37,225 nucleotides of DNA from an uncultured Clostridia bacterium (GCA_944384425.1 CALWTI010000005.1:1-37225), one strand, 5' to 3'; shown: positions 16,501-24,099, counted from the stretch's first letter. Numbers and translations are program-made. Notes: generated by a model from the letters alone, not told the origin.

Positions 16501-18179
16501 ACGGATATAGTTTCATTGTCATCAACTGTGTCAATAACTGTGTAAGACCCTGTGTAATTTGATTGGAATGATATTTCAAGTCTTGTCACTGCATCAAATA
16601 TTGATGAAGTTGCAACTTTGCCAACTGTTACACTTTTGTTTGTATATGCACCATCATAAAGCTCAACACCATTTGATGAAATTGTCATTTGTGTTGCATC
16701 GCGAGTGATTTCAAACAAAAACCACTGTACAGAAAGTTGCTCGGTTTTTGAATTTTCATCAATTTGTGATGTTTCGAAACTGTTGCCATAACTTATGCCA
16801 TTTATTTGTGAGTTGTTTTTGTAAACAAGTTTGACAAGATATATTCCTGCTTCGGTGAGTGGACTGTTGTCATAAGCGATTTTTGTTTGCTGTGAATCGG
16901 TTAATGCATAAGTGCCATCGCCATTTTTAGTCACCATCCAATATCCACTTTGTGTTGCATTTACTCTGCTATTGTCACTATTGTATATTTCAACATTGTA
17001 GTCAAATTGAATTGGTTGTTGATTTGTGCTTTGGATAGATATTGCTCCGCTATTGACCTGTGCCAAAATGTTATTAATGGCAGTTTGTTCATCTGTAGCA
17101 CTGGCACTTGTCAGTGACTTCATATAGTTGTTGCCCGAAAGGTAGGTCACATCTGTTGGGTTTGAAATAATTCCGTCAGTAAGGGTTTTGAACTCTTTTG
17201 TTTGTGAAGTGGTGACGTCGCTATAAAAAAGTTGGTATCCAAACACTTCGATGCAGTCTACACGCCTTGTTGTGTTTGTTGTTGATGGTGGCAAGATGTC
17301 GACATTGCCGTTGTATATGTATGTGAATGTGTAGTTTATTGTGTAAATACCAAGGTCGTTAAAATACAATGTGACAAGGTTGCTATCTTTATGCTCAACG
17401 CAAATCACAAGGTCGCTTCCGCTTTTAACTAAATTTTGTCCGTCGTATGAAATTGTTTGAGTGCTGTCTATTTGTCTAAAATTTTTGTTTATTTTGAGTG
17501 CAAAGTTTGTTTTGTCATATGTTATGCTTGGGAGTGAATTTGTTGTGGTGTCATCTATTGTGTATTGATATTGATATTGATAAGCTCTGTCATATGTTGC
17601 ACCACTTGAAACATTGTAAGCATTTGAAACAATTGTGCTAACTGCTGTGCCACTATAATAGTTTGAGAGTGGAAGTATGTAGTATGTAAAGGTGATACGC
17701 TGTCTTGATTGGTTGCCATTTTGGTTTAATATGTAATCTATTGTGAGCTCATATTTGCCATATGGGGAAGTTAATGGTGACACAAGTGAGGTGAGTCTAA
17801 AACTATTGCCAATGCCATAGTCAACATAAATTCCTTTTTCTTCAAGTTCTATTGTTGAGTACAGTGTTCCATTCAAAGAAATTGATGGTTGGACTGTTGT
17901 GATTGTGTCATCAGGTGCTTCAAGAAGTACAACGACTGCATTGCCAGATGAGACATATGCAACATCGCCATTACTTAAAGTCGTTAGTGGCGTACCTTGT
18001 TGTGTTTCGCTGTCATATTGAGAGTATTGCGTCACAGAGAAATATTGATTTTCTCCATCTGCAAAAATTTGTGATTTTATATTATTTGAAAAATTCAAAA
18101 AATAAAAAATAAAGCATCCTAAAAATGCAAGTGTTAAAATAAATAATAAATGCCAAACATTATTTAATTTTTTAACCAT
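10578..18179 (-). CDS. Giant Ig-like repeat surface protein, anchored at both ends
   Basis: A 2,533-residue protein, about a fifth of the window. An N-terminal hydrophobic segment (about residues 8-32), followed by SQIFADGEN, is a signal peptide or signal anchor. The long ectodomain is rich in Ser, Thr, Asn and Tyr. It repeats a pattern roughly every 100-150 residues: a G-x-Y strand such as AGMYIFYITDSAGN, SGTYYLTFKDVAGN, VGFYQVTIRQ or AGDYNIQLV, then aromatic strands and a linker such as IDTVAPTTNL, as in bacterial Ig-like folds. The C-terminus is one TM helix (SIILIVVSCIVAVGLTILFIL) and the basic tail RKRMKIR, with no LPXTG or S-layer motif. Start 18179 is chosen because GGAGTG lies 8 nt upstream; the longer frame reaches into the -35 box. 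It may act in adhesion, contact or mating-pair formation with the neighbouring T4SS genes, but that is inference. Confidence 0.85.
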   Translation of the reverse strand: MVKKLNNVWHLLFILTLAFLGCFIFYFLNFSNNIKSQIFADGENQYFSVTQYSQYDSETQQGTPLTTLSNGDVAYVSSGNAVVVLLEAPDDTITTVQPSISLNGTLYSTIELEEKGIYVDYGIGNSFRLTSLVSPLTSPYGKYELTIDYILNQNGNQSRQRITFTYYILPLSNYYSGTAVSTIVSNAYNVSSGATYDRAYQYQYQYTIDDTTTNSLPSITYDKTNFALKINKNFRQIDSTQTISYDGQNLVKSGSDLVICVEHKDSNLVTLYFNDLGIYTINYTFTYIYNGNVDILPPSTTNTTRRVDCIEVFGYQLFYSDVTTSQTKEFKTLTDGIISNPTDVTYLSGNNYMKSLTSASATDEQTAINNILAQVNSGAISIQSTNQQPIQFDYNVEIYNSDNSRVNATQSGYWMVTKNGDGTYALTDSQQTKIAYDNSPLTEAGIYLVKLVYKNNSQINGISYGNSFETSQIDENSKTEQLSVQWFLFEITRDATQMTISSNGVELYDGAYTNKSVTVGKVATSSIFDAVTRLEISFQSNYTGSYTVIDTVDDNETISVSENGNYIATMYYGRNLTRSYSSTFTIDNNPIENIQIYTMNSYSSNYYYRGSEIDFLTNQPVAVSWNEKASKSKITAKYKFIPLVADTSSEFTSDILKQYQSYNYVPVEYYFDYDGQDLTAVDYTNTQSYDYIPSTNILSQAGMYIFYITDSAGNEKYFSFIIDTTQNKILQEIDGEFVEPTDLNILSSDVTIYWGQYKVIRFAGLSTSGSSFAGDTWLQNILNNSDIYQKYFELRTINVNSIYFLKVEVNQNVLLDKSDSPAPFFIPSDQIDNYSYTIHYTAHDDQGNEIAVENDYIFYTRDASNTKLTSGLDEVSVQNYLENYSGTHIVRISSDASRTMLVYTKGGTQNALIQDSYTPLPHLDTDTGFTQKDRYFRPTNVNTLSDSGEILTLSFNPTPEEGTIEVQEVTYTFTPFSAENINQSGVYTYVFDEPQDAVTIYSISDPIVNLCTQNDDGTYTWQINKEFVQNQSGGYYRTRAGKYTITRTYDLLSGTEDRINDTYDYMIRTFTFIIDRNGIITTPSVVDTLGNTFSYVGESIKIQVLEGDDMMFFNDIYLASNDPTGENVILTTNKLPVFVYIPAVKYGYSLSDGSTFITEDSINSWTANSSNVISSYALSAEIKYSYERSTLAQSTTIYRSSGVSSDGYLVLNDSTSGRTFKDVGFYQVTIRQGYAGYGDVNEFSFVFEITESTPSFTIVDPSTNSEYNSDGGIYYTNDDKVRLSWNDPENEFMARIDKSDISYRVNGVTYQIDEDNIVTNGLVNYVDVDLSQISGAYVNNSTISFTMHYEGKESDYNQGQFSTTRTVKIDTVAPTTNLDRLISLNGVNASDVRLVTDKYNTSQTTGLYRYYSFAVDVSQAMDIIDVTSHTDGEAYSLLYRYFEIRNNNGAYINTKYVDIYSQETSVTAIENSTNGFSTLNAQSLSEIIANLSSHATSYVEIVEIDIAGNITVYTIYLTNLSALSQTAITPIVYENNSIENSLSYSELSSTIDLYAKSSLKITSVNLFDYPYSKITIGNVTYLKTPYSNGNYYNLSTYNPQNPILSETSLISFATLLPNSQKQNVVFSLVPYFKEITLSCSVLNTSLSVIHTSATGTYQNEEGILIRIPSSSSEQDATIYAITVEIVQYVRNAGGSLVPSPVYSKGPDYHYFSQINTALDINDLVSSSYVNYLGNIYLKISITSPTANRYYRYNIVDNFGDSYPISNIYGSEVIENELTSEVDLVENYENGQSYYYSTKDISFKYNVEKDIVVVTATSSTAVENFNLSSQADRERFEESGYGRVVISQNGIIHTVQFYAPRQDMVEGIVGGEINFTLNIYEAIAEIATGQPYRTLNLVIYNILPQITLLDNSNNSQNGLFDHDTMYGSEIRINYRQTTGRIPVMVYLMYEDGTTVQIDSGFTVNTPQTYSIIIKYLEIFTDSQYDTYLDFTISDNNEDFYQVIYHRDGQSYVASPTGNSFTYTDAGVQREITTHYILNTGDFEIIFNTEQDIQKTDEGSVPVNGYTTHIYKLSNTKSESATVFYSRTIAITIIPQSTSILSRFSYYTNEGTLTSFDTSSTMSTFAVGKDESSYTSKRIAWQSYYGIPENIVTVEVKYGDNQTPYYPRLTTENGLTTMTLSSSGTYYLTFKDVAGNVHMFTTLISTYTIRYLRSVIFYVNDESPINNAVYDKEVTITIPQSTLGYYDSNARPSISVLRNGEEYTPTADRYNRTFTFNEAGLYKVWFSASVTNAQTGVVTQINEEPIYFLIIRPNESRWSMEFSQYSNYYVESVIKDDVDITDSITNENMGSLVYKTMTNQDGTTSLRAYLTSFLISVNDAVTGSGRYTVTINTDNEFGQKFTYSFWINNKQAPITVSVKENTSTTKPITVSFNTQDLLTTVGDCVLKIDGMSDVVLTTSDLADGNLQTYYEYTISQAGDYNIQLVTESGKLLYSYHVTKTEPLNTVSIILIVVSCIVAVGLTILFILLRKRMKIR

Positions 18180-18212
18180 AGTGTTCACTCCAAAACAAAA
18201 TATATCAATAAA

Positions 18213-18242
18213 AATATACCACAAAAAAGTCCATTTACGCAA
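18213..18242 (-). promoter_or_regulatory. Probable sigma-A promoter of the giant surface gene
   Basis: On the minus strand, TTGCGT (18237-18242), 18 nt, TATATT (18213-18218). The predicted leader is about 27 nt and holds the SD. Confidence 0.5.
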
Positions 18243-18367
18243 ATATATTGTGTATATTTATTTAATAATTATTTTATAATAAAATAAAAACTTGAATTAT
18301 TTGTTAAAATTTAATTTGAAATTTGTTAAAAAATTTAAGAAAAAATATTAAAAATAAATTTTGTAAA

Positions 18368-18403
18368 ATAAAAAACTCGCAACAAAATGTGCGAGATTTT
18401 TTT
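18368..18403. terminator. Terminator of the VirD4/TraG gene
   Basis: CTCGCA (18376-18381) pairs with TGCGAG (18390-18395) around eight bases, with A and T tracts on both sides. It directly follows the minus-strand stop at 18404. Confidence 0.85.
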
Positions 18404-20380
18404 CTAAAAGTCAAAGTCATCAAAAATGCTTGATTTTTTAAATACTTTTGAATTTCTTTTTTTGATATCATAGAATATTGCACGTTCGTCAAGGTGTTTA
18501 CTTGGTGCGTATTCTTCTGCCGCTTTTCTTTGGTCAAGAACAGGGTTCTTAAAATATTGAGTCATCTGTGTTTTTATTGGTGGTTGACCATAGATTTTGA
18601 CAATGTTGACATCATATGGAAGCTGACCAAGTTCATAAGGCTCAATTAAAGGTCTTGTGACGATTTGTGTGCCTATTGTCTTGGTCGAATCTTTATCAGA
18701 TTTTTCTGATTGATTTTGTGAAACATTTTTTGTTTTCAGTGTGACTTCACCGCAAATCTTTGAAAATTCCTCACGAGTTTTTTGGTCTTCTGTTCCAATG
18801 AATATTTGAATGTTACAGTTTCCTTTAATGGTGTCTGCGACTTCTTTTGTGTATTTGTTGTCAAGCTGGCTATATGATTGAATGACAAGTTCAAAATATA
18901 TTCTTCTACTTCTTGCGACCGTGATTATTGTGTCCATTTTTTCAATTTTTGGAAGGTTTGCAAACTCATCCAAAAGGAAGTATACAGGTCTTGAAAGTTG
19001 AAGATTTGGTTTTTGTGATGCCGTTTCAATAAGCGTTTTATAAAGCTGTGAAATACACATCGTCGCTATTGCGTGACGGCTTTCTTTTTCGTCTGGAACT
19101 TTGATGAATAGCACTGTTGGCTTGTCTGTAAAGTCTTCGAAACTCACATCTGTTCCGCTTGTGCAGTAGCATATACCCATATCTTGGAAAACTGCAATTT
19201 TTGGTTGCAAAACACCAAGATAGCTTCGGGTGGTGTTTGGTGCGTTGTTTACAACTGTGCTTGTTAGTGCTGGGACTTTACTTAGCATATCACGCCCAGA
19301 TGTGTATTGTTGAAGAGTTTTCATCATATTGTCGCCATCTGTGTCACGATATGTTGCAATTTTAACTAAATTATAAAAATTAAATTTATCTTTTGTCATG
19401 CCAAGCTCTGGATATTGACTGTCTTCAAGCATGGCGAGCATAAGTCCATACAAAAAGTCTTGAGCTCCACGCTCCCAGCCTTGGTCAGTTTTACTTTCAA
19501 CAGTGACTATTGTGCTTGCGATTTCGCGAAGTTCGTTTTCTGCTTCGTTAATAAGTGACTGTTTTTTTGCTTCAAGGTCTTGCATAAGTGCTTCTTTTGT
19601 TGGATATGCAATGCCGTTAAAGCCATACCACTCGTTGCCATAGTGGTCTGAAATAACCTTGTAACTTTTTACGCTTTGTGGGGGAGCACCTTTATATACT
19701 TTCACTTCACTTTCAAGGTTGTGGGCCCTTGTGTACATATTGAATGAGTGCTCCATAGGGTTCCATCTTGTTGAAGAATATGGGTTTCTTAGGTCAATGG
19801 TGATTATTCTGTAACCTTCTTCACGAAGTTGAATTGAGTGGTTGTTATAAAGTTCGCCTTTTGGGTCGGTTATGACCATACAAGGCTTTTCTGCCGTGTG
19901 AGCATAAACTCTTATTGCTGGGTCCAAAATAAATGTTGTTTTACCTGAACCAGTTGTACCAATAATGAGTGTGTGAATAGGGTTGTACATATTGATATAC
20001 ATTTGACCATGCTTGTATAAACTTCTAATCATAACTCCACTTTTTTTGAGTTTTGGTAGTTGTTTAAAAGTTGTTGGCATAAAAACAGGGTTTGTCAAAA
20101 GTTCTTGTTCTGTTACAAACCTTGCTTCATAGTGTTGTGCCATTTGTTTTCCGCTTTGGGTTTTCCCAGTAAAGCCTTCGTCGTCACTTGTGAATGTTTT
20201 TGGTTTACTTGCCAAATACAAAACAACGCATATAAGTCCAACGCCTAGTCCAATAATTGCATATGTTGAAGTAAACGCTTGACCTATTGCTACGCTGTCA
20301 CCAGTTGCATACGACACAATTGCGCCAATAACATAAAATGCAACTAGTAAAATGAGTGAGTTTATGAATTTCTTTTTCAT
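18404..20380 (-). CDS. VirD4/TraG-family type IV coupling ATPase
   Basis: A 658-residue protein. Two N-terminal TM segments (about residues 8-26 and 38-58) are followed by a cytoplasmic ATPase: Walker A GTTGSGKTTF (141-150), then ITDPKGELY, Walker B VYFLLDEFANLPK (about 465-477), and VIQSYSQLDNKYTKEVADTIKGNCNIQIFIGTEDQKT. This is the TraG/VirD4 pattern for the protein that feeds substrates to a type IV secretion channel. A long insert (about 215-300) after the Walker A region has a predicted helical stretch (LEAKKQSLINEAENELREIA). The C-terminus ends in acidic FDDFDF. The start has GGAGG 4 nt upstream. It diverges from the pilin and VirB6-like genes. No relaxase or VirB4 is present. Confidence 0.95.
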   Translation of the reverse strand: MKKKFINSLILLVAFYVIGAIVSYATGDSVAIGQAFTSTYAIIGLGVGLICVVLYLASKPKTFTSDDEGFTGKTQSGKQMAQHYEARFVTEQELLTNPVFMPTTFKQLPKLKKSGVMIRSLYKHGQMYINMYNPIHTLIIGTTGSGKTTFILDPAIRVYAHTAEKPCMVITDPKGELYNNHSIQLREEGYRIITIDLRNPYSSTRWNPMEHSFNMYTRAHNLESEVKVYKGAPPQSVKSYKVISDHYGNEWYGFNGIAYPTKEALMQDLEAKKQSLINEAENELREIASTIVTVESKTDQGWERGAQDFLYGLMLAMLEDSQYPELGMTKDKFNFYNLVKIATYRDTDGDNMMKTLQQYTSGRDMLSKVPALTSTVVNNAPNTTRSYLGVLQPKIAVFQDMGICYCTSGTDVSFEDFTDKPTVLFIKVPDEKESRHAIATMCISQLYKTLIETASQKPNLQLSRPVYFLLDEFANLPKIEKMDTIITVARSRRIYFELVIQSYSQLDNKYTKEVADTIKGNCNIQIFIGTEDQKTREEFSKICGEVTLKTKNVSQNQSEKSDKDSTKTIGTQIVTRPLIEPYELGQLPYDVNIVKIYGQPPIKTQMTQYFKNPVLDQRKAAEEYAPSKHLDERAIFYDIKKRNSKVFKKSSIFDDFDF

Positions 20381-20668
20381 TATGCCTCCAAATAGTATAT
20401 GTATTTTAACTTTTTTTTTGAGTATAAGTCAAATAATTATTAAACTTGATAGGAAATTGTTGCAAATATTATTTATTAGACTATTAAATAAAATTTTTAA
20501 AATTTATTTTAATTAAATTCAAAATAAAAAAATAAAAAAAATAAAAATATTTTTGAAAAATGTTTTGCAAATAAAAAAATATGTGTTACTATGATAGCGT
20601 TAATAGATTTGCAAGATGCATATTTTTATATTTTTTGCAAATAAATATTTTAAATATTGGAGGAAAGT
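20381..20668. promoter_or_regulatory. AT-rich divergent control region between the T4SS genes
   Basis: 288 bases without a gene. For the coupling ATPase (minus): TTGACT (20427-20432), 18 nt, TAAAAT (20403-20408), a fair sigma-A promoter. Toward the pilin, the motif TTTTGCAAATAAA occurs twice, at 20563-20575 and 20633-20645, exactly 70 bp apart, with TATGAT (20590-20595) between them as a possible -10. Long A and T runs suggest a bent segment. No terminator is seen. Confidence 0.55.
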
Positions 20669-21043
20669 ATGAGCACATTATTAACAAAAATCACTACATA
20701 TCTTCTTGGTGGAAGGAGTATGCTTGGTGTTGACAACCTTCCTGAGTCATGGGGTTGGGTAAAAAAGATTGTTAGTGCAATTGACACTCTTTTGTATCCT
20801 TTGCTTATCGTTGTCGGTGCTGCTGGTATGATTTATGCAGTTGTCATTGGTGTTCAAATGGCACGTGCAGATTCAACAGAAAAGCGTGAGGAAGCAAAGA
20901 AAAGGCTTATAAATGTTATTGTTGGTCTTGCAATTACAATTGCGTTGATATTGTTCTTCAAGTTGTTTATCAATTCAATTTTGCCAGCATTTATTCCAGC
21001 ACCAGAAGAAGACCCAACAGCTACAGCTATGATTAGATGGTAA
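20669..21043 (+). CDS. VirB2/TrbC-like pilin subunit (T4SS pilin, Mbov_0395-like)
   Basis: A 124-residue membrane protein with the layout of a type IV secretion pilin. A short N-terminal amphipathic part (1-36) precedes TM1 (about 37-62, LLYPLLIVVGAAGMIYAVVIGVQ). A small basic cytoplasmic loop (ARADSTEKREEAKKR) and TM2 (about 79-105, LINVIVGLAITIALILFF) follow, then a Pro-rich acidic tail. The loop-TM2 pattern, with KREEAKKRLIN before a hydrophobic helix, is typical of the pilin-like proteins of Firmicute and mycoplasma conjugative elements. ATG 20669 is chosen for its GGAGG SD at 20659-20663. A strong terminator follows, so the pilin can be made separately from, and more abundantly than, the VirB6-like protein. 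Confidence 0.82.
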   Translation: MSTLLTKITTYLLGGRSMLGVDNLPESWGWVKKIVSAIDTLLYPLLIVVGAAGMIYAVVIGVQMARADSTEKREEAKKRLINVIVGLAITIALILFFKLFINSILPAFIPAPEEDPTATAMIRW

Positions 21044-21061
21044 TTTGCAAAAAATATGTTT

Positions 21062-21090
21062 AAAAGTTCGGTATTTTAGCCGAACTTTTT
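21062..21090 (+). terminator. Terminator after the pilin gene
   Basis: AAAGTTCGG (21063-21071) pairs with CCGAACTTT (21080-21088) around TATTTTAG, with a T run after it. Confidence 0.9.
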
Positions 21091-21121
21091 CTTTATATAA
21101 ATTATTTTTTATCAAAAACTA

Positions 21122-21150
21122 TGTACAAAATTTATTTTGTTTGATATAAT
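21122..21150 (+). promoter_or_regulatory. Probable promoter of the VirB6-like gene
   Basis: TATAAT at 21145-21150, with TGTACA (21122-21127, 4/6 to TTGACA) 17 nt upstream. The leader would be about 54 nt and contains AAGGAGG at 21193-21199. Confidence 0.5.
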
Positions 21151-21210
21151 AAAACTAAAATCAGTAAAAAATATTAAAGAATTAAAAATAAATAAGGAGG
21201 ACAACAAGCA

Positions 21211-23295
21211 GTGGACATTTTGGCGAACCTTGGAAATTGGATTTTGGTTGCATTATCTCAACTTTTATATTTCTTGGAATCTTGTTGTTACGCACTTTTA
21301 GACCTTGCGCAACTTATGTTTCGTTTGCTTGCTGGTCTTGACACCGGAAGTCAAGGCGCTGTTGGCGGTGATATATTTTATCAGATAATAAGGCGTACAT
21401 TTTTTACAGACAACGAAACTTCTTACTCGGTCATAGCTGTTGCATTTTGGAGTTTATTGCTTCTTTCGTGTATTCTTTTGTTTATTACCACTATTGCTGC
21501 AATTATAAAAAGCGAAGTTGCTTCAAAAGATGGCAAATTTGACAATTCAAAAGGCAAAATCATTGCTGATTCAATAAAGGCAGTCCTTTACTTCGTTATT
21601 GTTCCTGTGGCTTGTTATTTTGGTCTTTGGTTTGGTAATGTTGTCTTGTTTGCAATTGATTCAGCAACTGCTCCACAGACGACTTCAATTGTGTCATTAA
21701 AAGACGATGTTACATCAGAATTGGACCCTGGTGACAGTGGTTCGTATAATTATTACATATTTTGGGGAACAAAAACCAGCTCAACATACACATCAATATC
21801 GGGTATGGTGAATAAATTATGTTTGTTTCAAGCCAATAGAATTCGAAACGATGATGCTTTTTATGAAATGATTGTAAAAAATGAACCAATAGCTACTACA
21901 CCAGAAGAAAATGACCCAATTGATCCAGATGGAGATGTTACCGACACTCCAACCGAAACTCCACCAACAATTGTTGATGGAACATACAATTTTGGCATAA
22001 TACTTGGCGAAAAAGAAGAGGCTGCGACAATTGTTGACGATTTGTTTATGTTTAATGCAAAACTCAAAACTCCACAGACATTAAATTACTATGATTACAC
22101 AAGTGCTTACGGTGATGCTAGTGGGAGTACCGTTGAGTATTTTGACAGAAGTAACATTGCTTTGGTTTCATACTTCTATGACCTTACAGGATACAATCAC
22201 ATTTTGGCAATACTTTTTATTTTCACTGGTGGAAAAATACTTTTAACAATGTCTTTTGCTGTTATGCATAGAATTATCATGCTTCTTGCTATGATATTTG
22301 CAGAACCAATAACATTGTCATTCATGCCACTTGACAAAGGTAATGCATTTGGTGAATGGAGAAAATCATTTATTTCATATGTTATATCACTATATGTATT
22401 AGTTTTGGCTGTCAATGTATTTTATATCATAACCCCAGTTTTCCAAACACTAACATTTTTTGGAGATAGTTTAAGTTATCTTTCTTGGGCAGATATGGTT
22501 GTGCAAGCTGCCTTCATAGTTGCTGCGCTTTCAGCAATACAATCGCTTGAGACAATGTTTTCAAATATGTTGGGTGGCAAAAGTATAATGGAAACAGGTA
22601 GCAAAATGACAGAAAAAGCATTTGATGCTGCTAAGACTGTTGGCAATGTGGCAGTTGGTGTTGCTGGCATTGGCCTAGGTGCTGCTGGTGCTGCGGCCCA
22701 TCTTGGTGCAGCAGGAGTGAAAACTGGCATGGCATACACTAGTGCTTTCAAGGCTGGACTTGCAAAAAGCAATATGGCGGATAATAAGGAAAAGGCAAGC
22801 AAGACTGATGGTCAAATTCGCAAAGACATAATCAAAAACAACGAAGCTTCTGCACATAAAGACTACAATAAAGATATAGAAGATGCGTATGGTAAGTACG
22901 CAAGTGCTCATAAAAATGGTGAGGCTTTAAGTCAAAGTGATTGGTTGAAGACCGATGAAGGTAAAAAAGTCGAAGAGGCAAACAGGGCCAAGTTTGGTGG
23001 TTTGTCTGAAGACGAGTATGTGCAACAAGAAAATACCCGTATGGACGAAATGTTGACATCAGGCGTTGCAACCAGTGATAAAGACAAAGAGGCATTGAGT
23101 GCATATCAAAGTCAAATCGAAGAGCGTGATGAGGCACGTGAAAAATATAATATCGCACAGGAAAAATATAACAAGAATAAAGAAAAGGGAATTGCTAGAA
23201 TAAAGAGAGCAAAGAATTCTTTTAAACTGTCATCGAAATCATTTGGCGGCATGGTTCGTGGTGTTGGCGGACTTGTTGGTGGCAAAAAGAAATGA
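21211..23295 (+). CDS. VirB6/TrbL-like polytopic T4SS protein (Mbov_0396-like)
   Basis: A 694-residue protein. N-terminal hydrophobic segments lie at about residues 8-44, 72-100 and 120-150. A Thr/Pro/Asp-rich extracytoplasmic loop (about 160-300, with EENDPIDPDGDVTDTP) follows. The membrane core (about 328-440: HILAILFIFTGGKILLTMSF, LAMIFAEPITLSFMPLDKG, SYVISLYVLVLAVNVFYI) matches VirB6/TrbL-type inner-membrane channel proteins. After a Gly/Ala-rich segment (VAGIGLGAAGAAAHLGAAG) comes a charged, probably coiled-coil tail (500-694). Start: GTG 21211 with AAGGAGG 11 nt upstream. It lies next to the pilin, the usual order for this pair in Firmicute and mycoplasma elements. Confidence 0.82.
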   Translation: MDILANLGNWILVALSQLLYFLESCCYALLDLAQLMFRLLAGLDTGSQGAVGGDIFYQIIRRTFFTDNETSYSVIAVAFWSLLLLSCILLFITTIAAIIKSEVASKDGKFDNSKGKIIADSIKAVLYFVIVPVACYFGLWFGNVVLFAIDSATAPQTTSIVSLKDDVTSELDPGDSGSYNYYIFWGTKTSSTYTSISGMVNKLCLFQANRIRNDDAFYEMIVKNEPIATTPEENDPIDPDGDVTDTPTETPPTIVDGTYNFGIILGEKEEAATIVDDLFMFNAKLKTPQTLNYYDYTSAYGDASGSTVEYFDRSNIALVSYFYDLTGYNHILAILFIFTGGKILLTMSFAVMHRIIMLLAMIFAEPITLSFMPLDKGNAFGEWRKSFISYVISLYVLVLAVNVFYIITPVFQTLTFFGDSLSYLSWADMVVQAAFIVAALSAIQSLETMFSNMLGGKSIMETGSKMTEKAFDAAKTVGNVAVGVAGIGLGAAGAAAHLGAAGVKTGMAYTSAFKAGLAKSNMADNKEKASKTDGQIRKDIIKNNEASAHKDYNKDIEDAYGKYASAHKNGEALSQSDWLKTDEGKKVEEANRAKFGGLSEDEYVQQENTRMDEMLTSGVATSDKDKEALSAYQSQIEERDEAREKYNIAQEKYNKNKEKGIARIKRAKNSFKLSSKSFGGMVRGVGGLVGGKKK

Positions 23296-23296
23296 T

Positions 23297-23325
23297 AAAA
23301 AAGACTACGCTATGTAGTCTTTTTT
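23297..23325. terminator. Bidirectional terminator between the VirB6-like and PRC-barrel genes
   Basis: AAAAAAGACTAC (23297-23308) pairs with GTAGTCTTTTTT (23314-23325) around GCTAT. The stop codon of the minus-strand gene lies inside its T run. Confidence 0.93.
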
Positions 23326-24022
23326 AATATACGCTATAAAACAGTTCATTTAATTTATCATGTTGTTTTGCAACAATAAGTTGTTTTGCCGTTATTGTTT
23401 GATTTTGTTTCAGGATAAGTTCATTGTTTTTACCAATAATGTCTTTTGTTAATTTTTTACCTATCAAAATGTCGCTATTGACTGTAAGTTTTTTGGGCAT
23501 GAGTTTTTGTACCTGTGTGTCTTCATCAGGCAAACGCATCATTGTTACTGTCAAATTGTCTAAGTTTATTGCACTTTTTACGTTTTTTGGTTTGAAGCTA
23601 TTTAATTTAACTTTTTCATCACCAATGACCATATTTGAAGATATCTGTAAAATTTCAGTTGGTGAAAAACTTTTTATGTTTGTGACAAAATTTGTAATGT
23701 TGTATTTTTCGTCGAATTCGACATCACTTAGTGTTCCGTAATCCTTGCCACTTACGCCAACGACATTTTTGCCTATCGGGGAAAGAGGGTTGACAAGCGA
23801 GAAGTCTGATGACACCTTGCTAGAATTTTTCACTGTAATGTAGTCGCTATTTGAATATATGTTTGAGTTTTTTAAATAAAACTCATTTTCATCTTGGTCA
23901 AAAAAATAAAAGCCAAGTACTTTTTTGTACTTTTCGTCAAAGCAAGCGTCATGAATAGTACCGATTATGTTTGCATTATATATATCGAATACCTGTTTAC
24001 CAATAATTTCTGAAAGTTTCAT
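23324..24022 (-). CDS. PRC-barrel domain protein
   Basis: A 232-residue soluble protein. A first PRC-barrel-like unit is at 1-75 (MKLSEIIGKQVFDIYNANIIGTIHDACFD, then KKVLGFYFFD). A second is at about 85-165 (IGKNVVGVSGKDYGTLSDVEFDEKYNITNFVT). The C-terminal part has a third related segment (LIGKKLTKDIIGKNNELILKQNQTITAKQLIVAKQHDKL) resembling a SAF-like substrate-handling fold. PRC-barrels occur in RNA-processing, photosynthetic and sporulation (YlmC/YmxH) proteins; the exact role here is unknown. The start has AGGAGG in the context TTACACTAGGAGG. It diverges from the SPFH gene. Confidence 0.75.
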   Translation of the reverse strand: MKLSEIIGKQVFDIYNANIIGTIHDACFDEKYKKVLGFYFFDQDENEFYLKNSNIYSNSDYITVKNSSKVSSDFSLVNPLSPIGKNVVGVSGKDYGTLSDVEFDEKYNITNFVTNIKSFSPTEILQISSNMVIGDEKVKLNSFKPKNVKSAINLDNLTVTMMRLPDEDTQVQKLMPKKLTVNSDILIGKKLTKDIIGKNNELILKQNQTITAKQLIVAKQHDKLNELFYSVY

Positions 24023-24070
24023 TTTTCCTCCTAGTGTAATCTATTAGACAAGTTGTGATATTATTCATGT

Positions 24071-24099
24071 TTGCCAAAACTTTGCCTTTGTGTTAAAAT
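24071..24099 (+). promoter_or_regulatory. Sigma-A promoter placed for a leaderless SPFH transcript
   Basis: TTGCCA (24071-24076), 17 nt, TAAAAT (24094-24099). Only six bases separate the -10 from the ATG at 24106, so transcription should begin at or within a base of the start codon. No SD is present. Confidence 0.65.

Noticed and set aside
18237..18242. Longer start for the giant protein (MRKWTFLWY...)
   Set aside because: It would begin in the -35 box of the best promoter and has no SD, whereas 18179 has GGAGTG at a good distance.
20381..20668. Origin of transfer or phage attachment site in the divergent T4SS region
   Set aside because: No relaxase gene, no inverted repeats with a nick-site motif and no tRNA overlap. 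Only AT tracts and a 13-bp repeat are visible.
22476..22802. Antisense open frame with a Pro/Ala-rich product in the VirB6-like gene
   Set aside because: It is the complement of the Ala/Gly-rich coding segment, with no SD or promoter.
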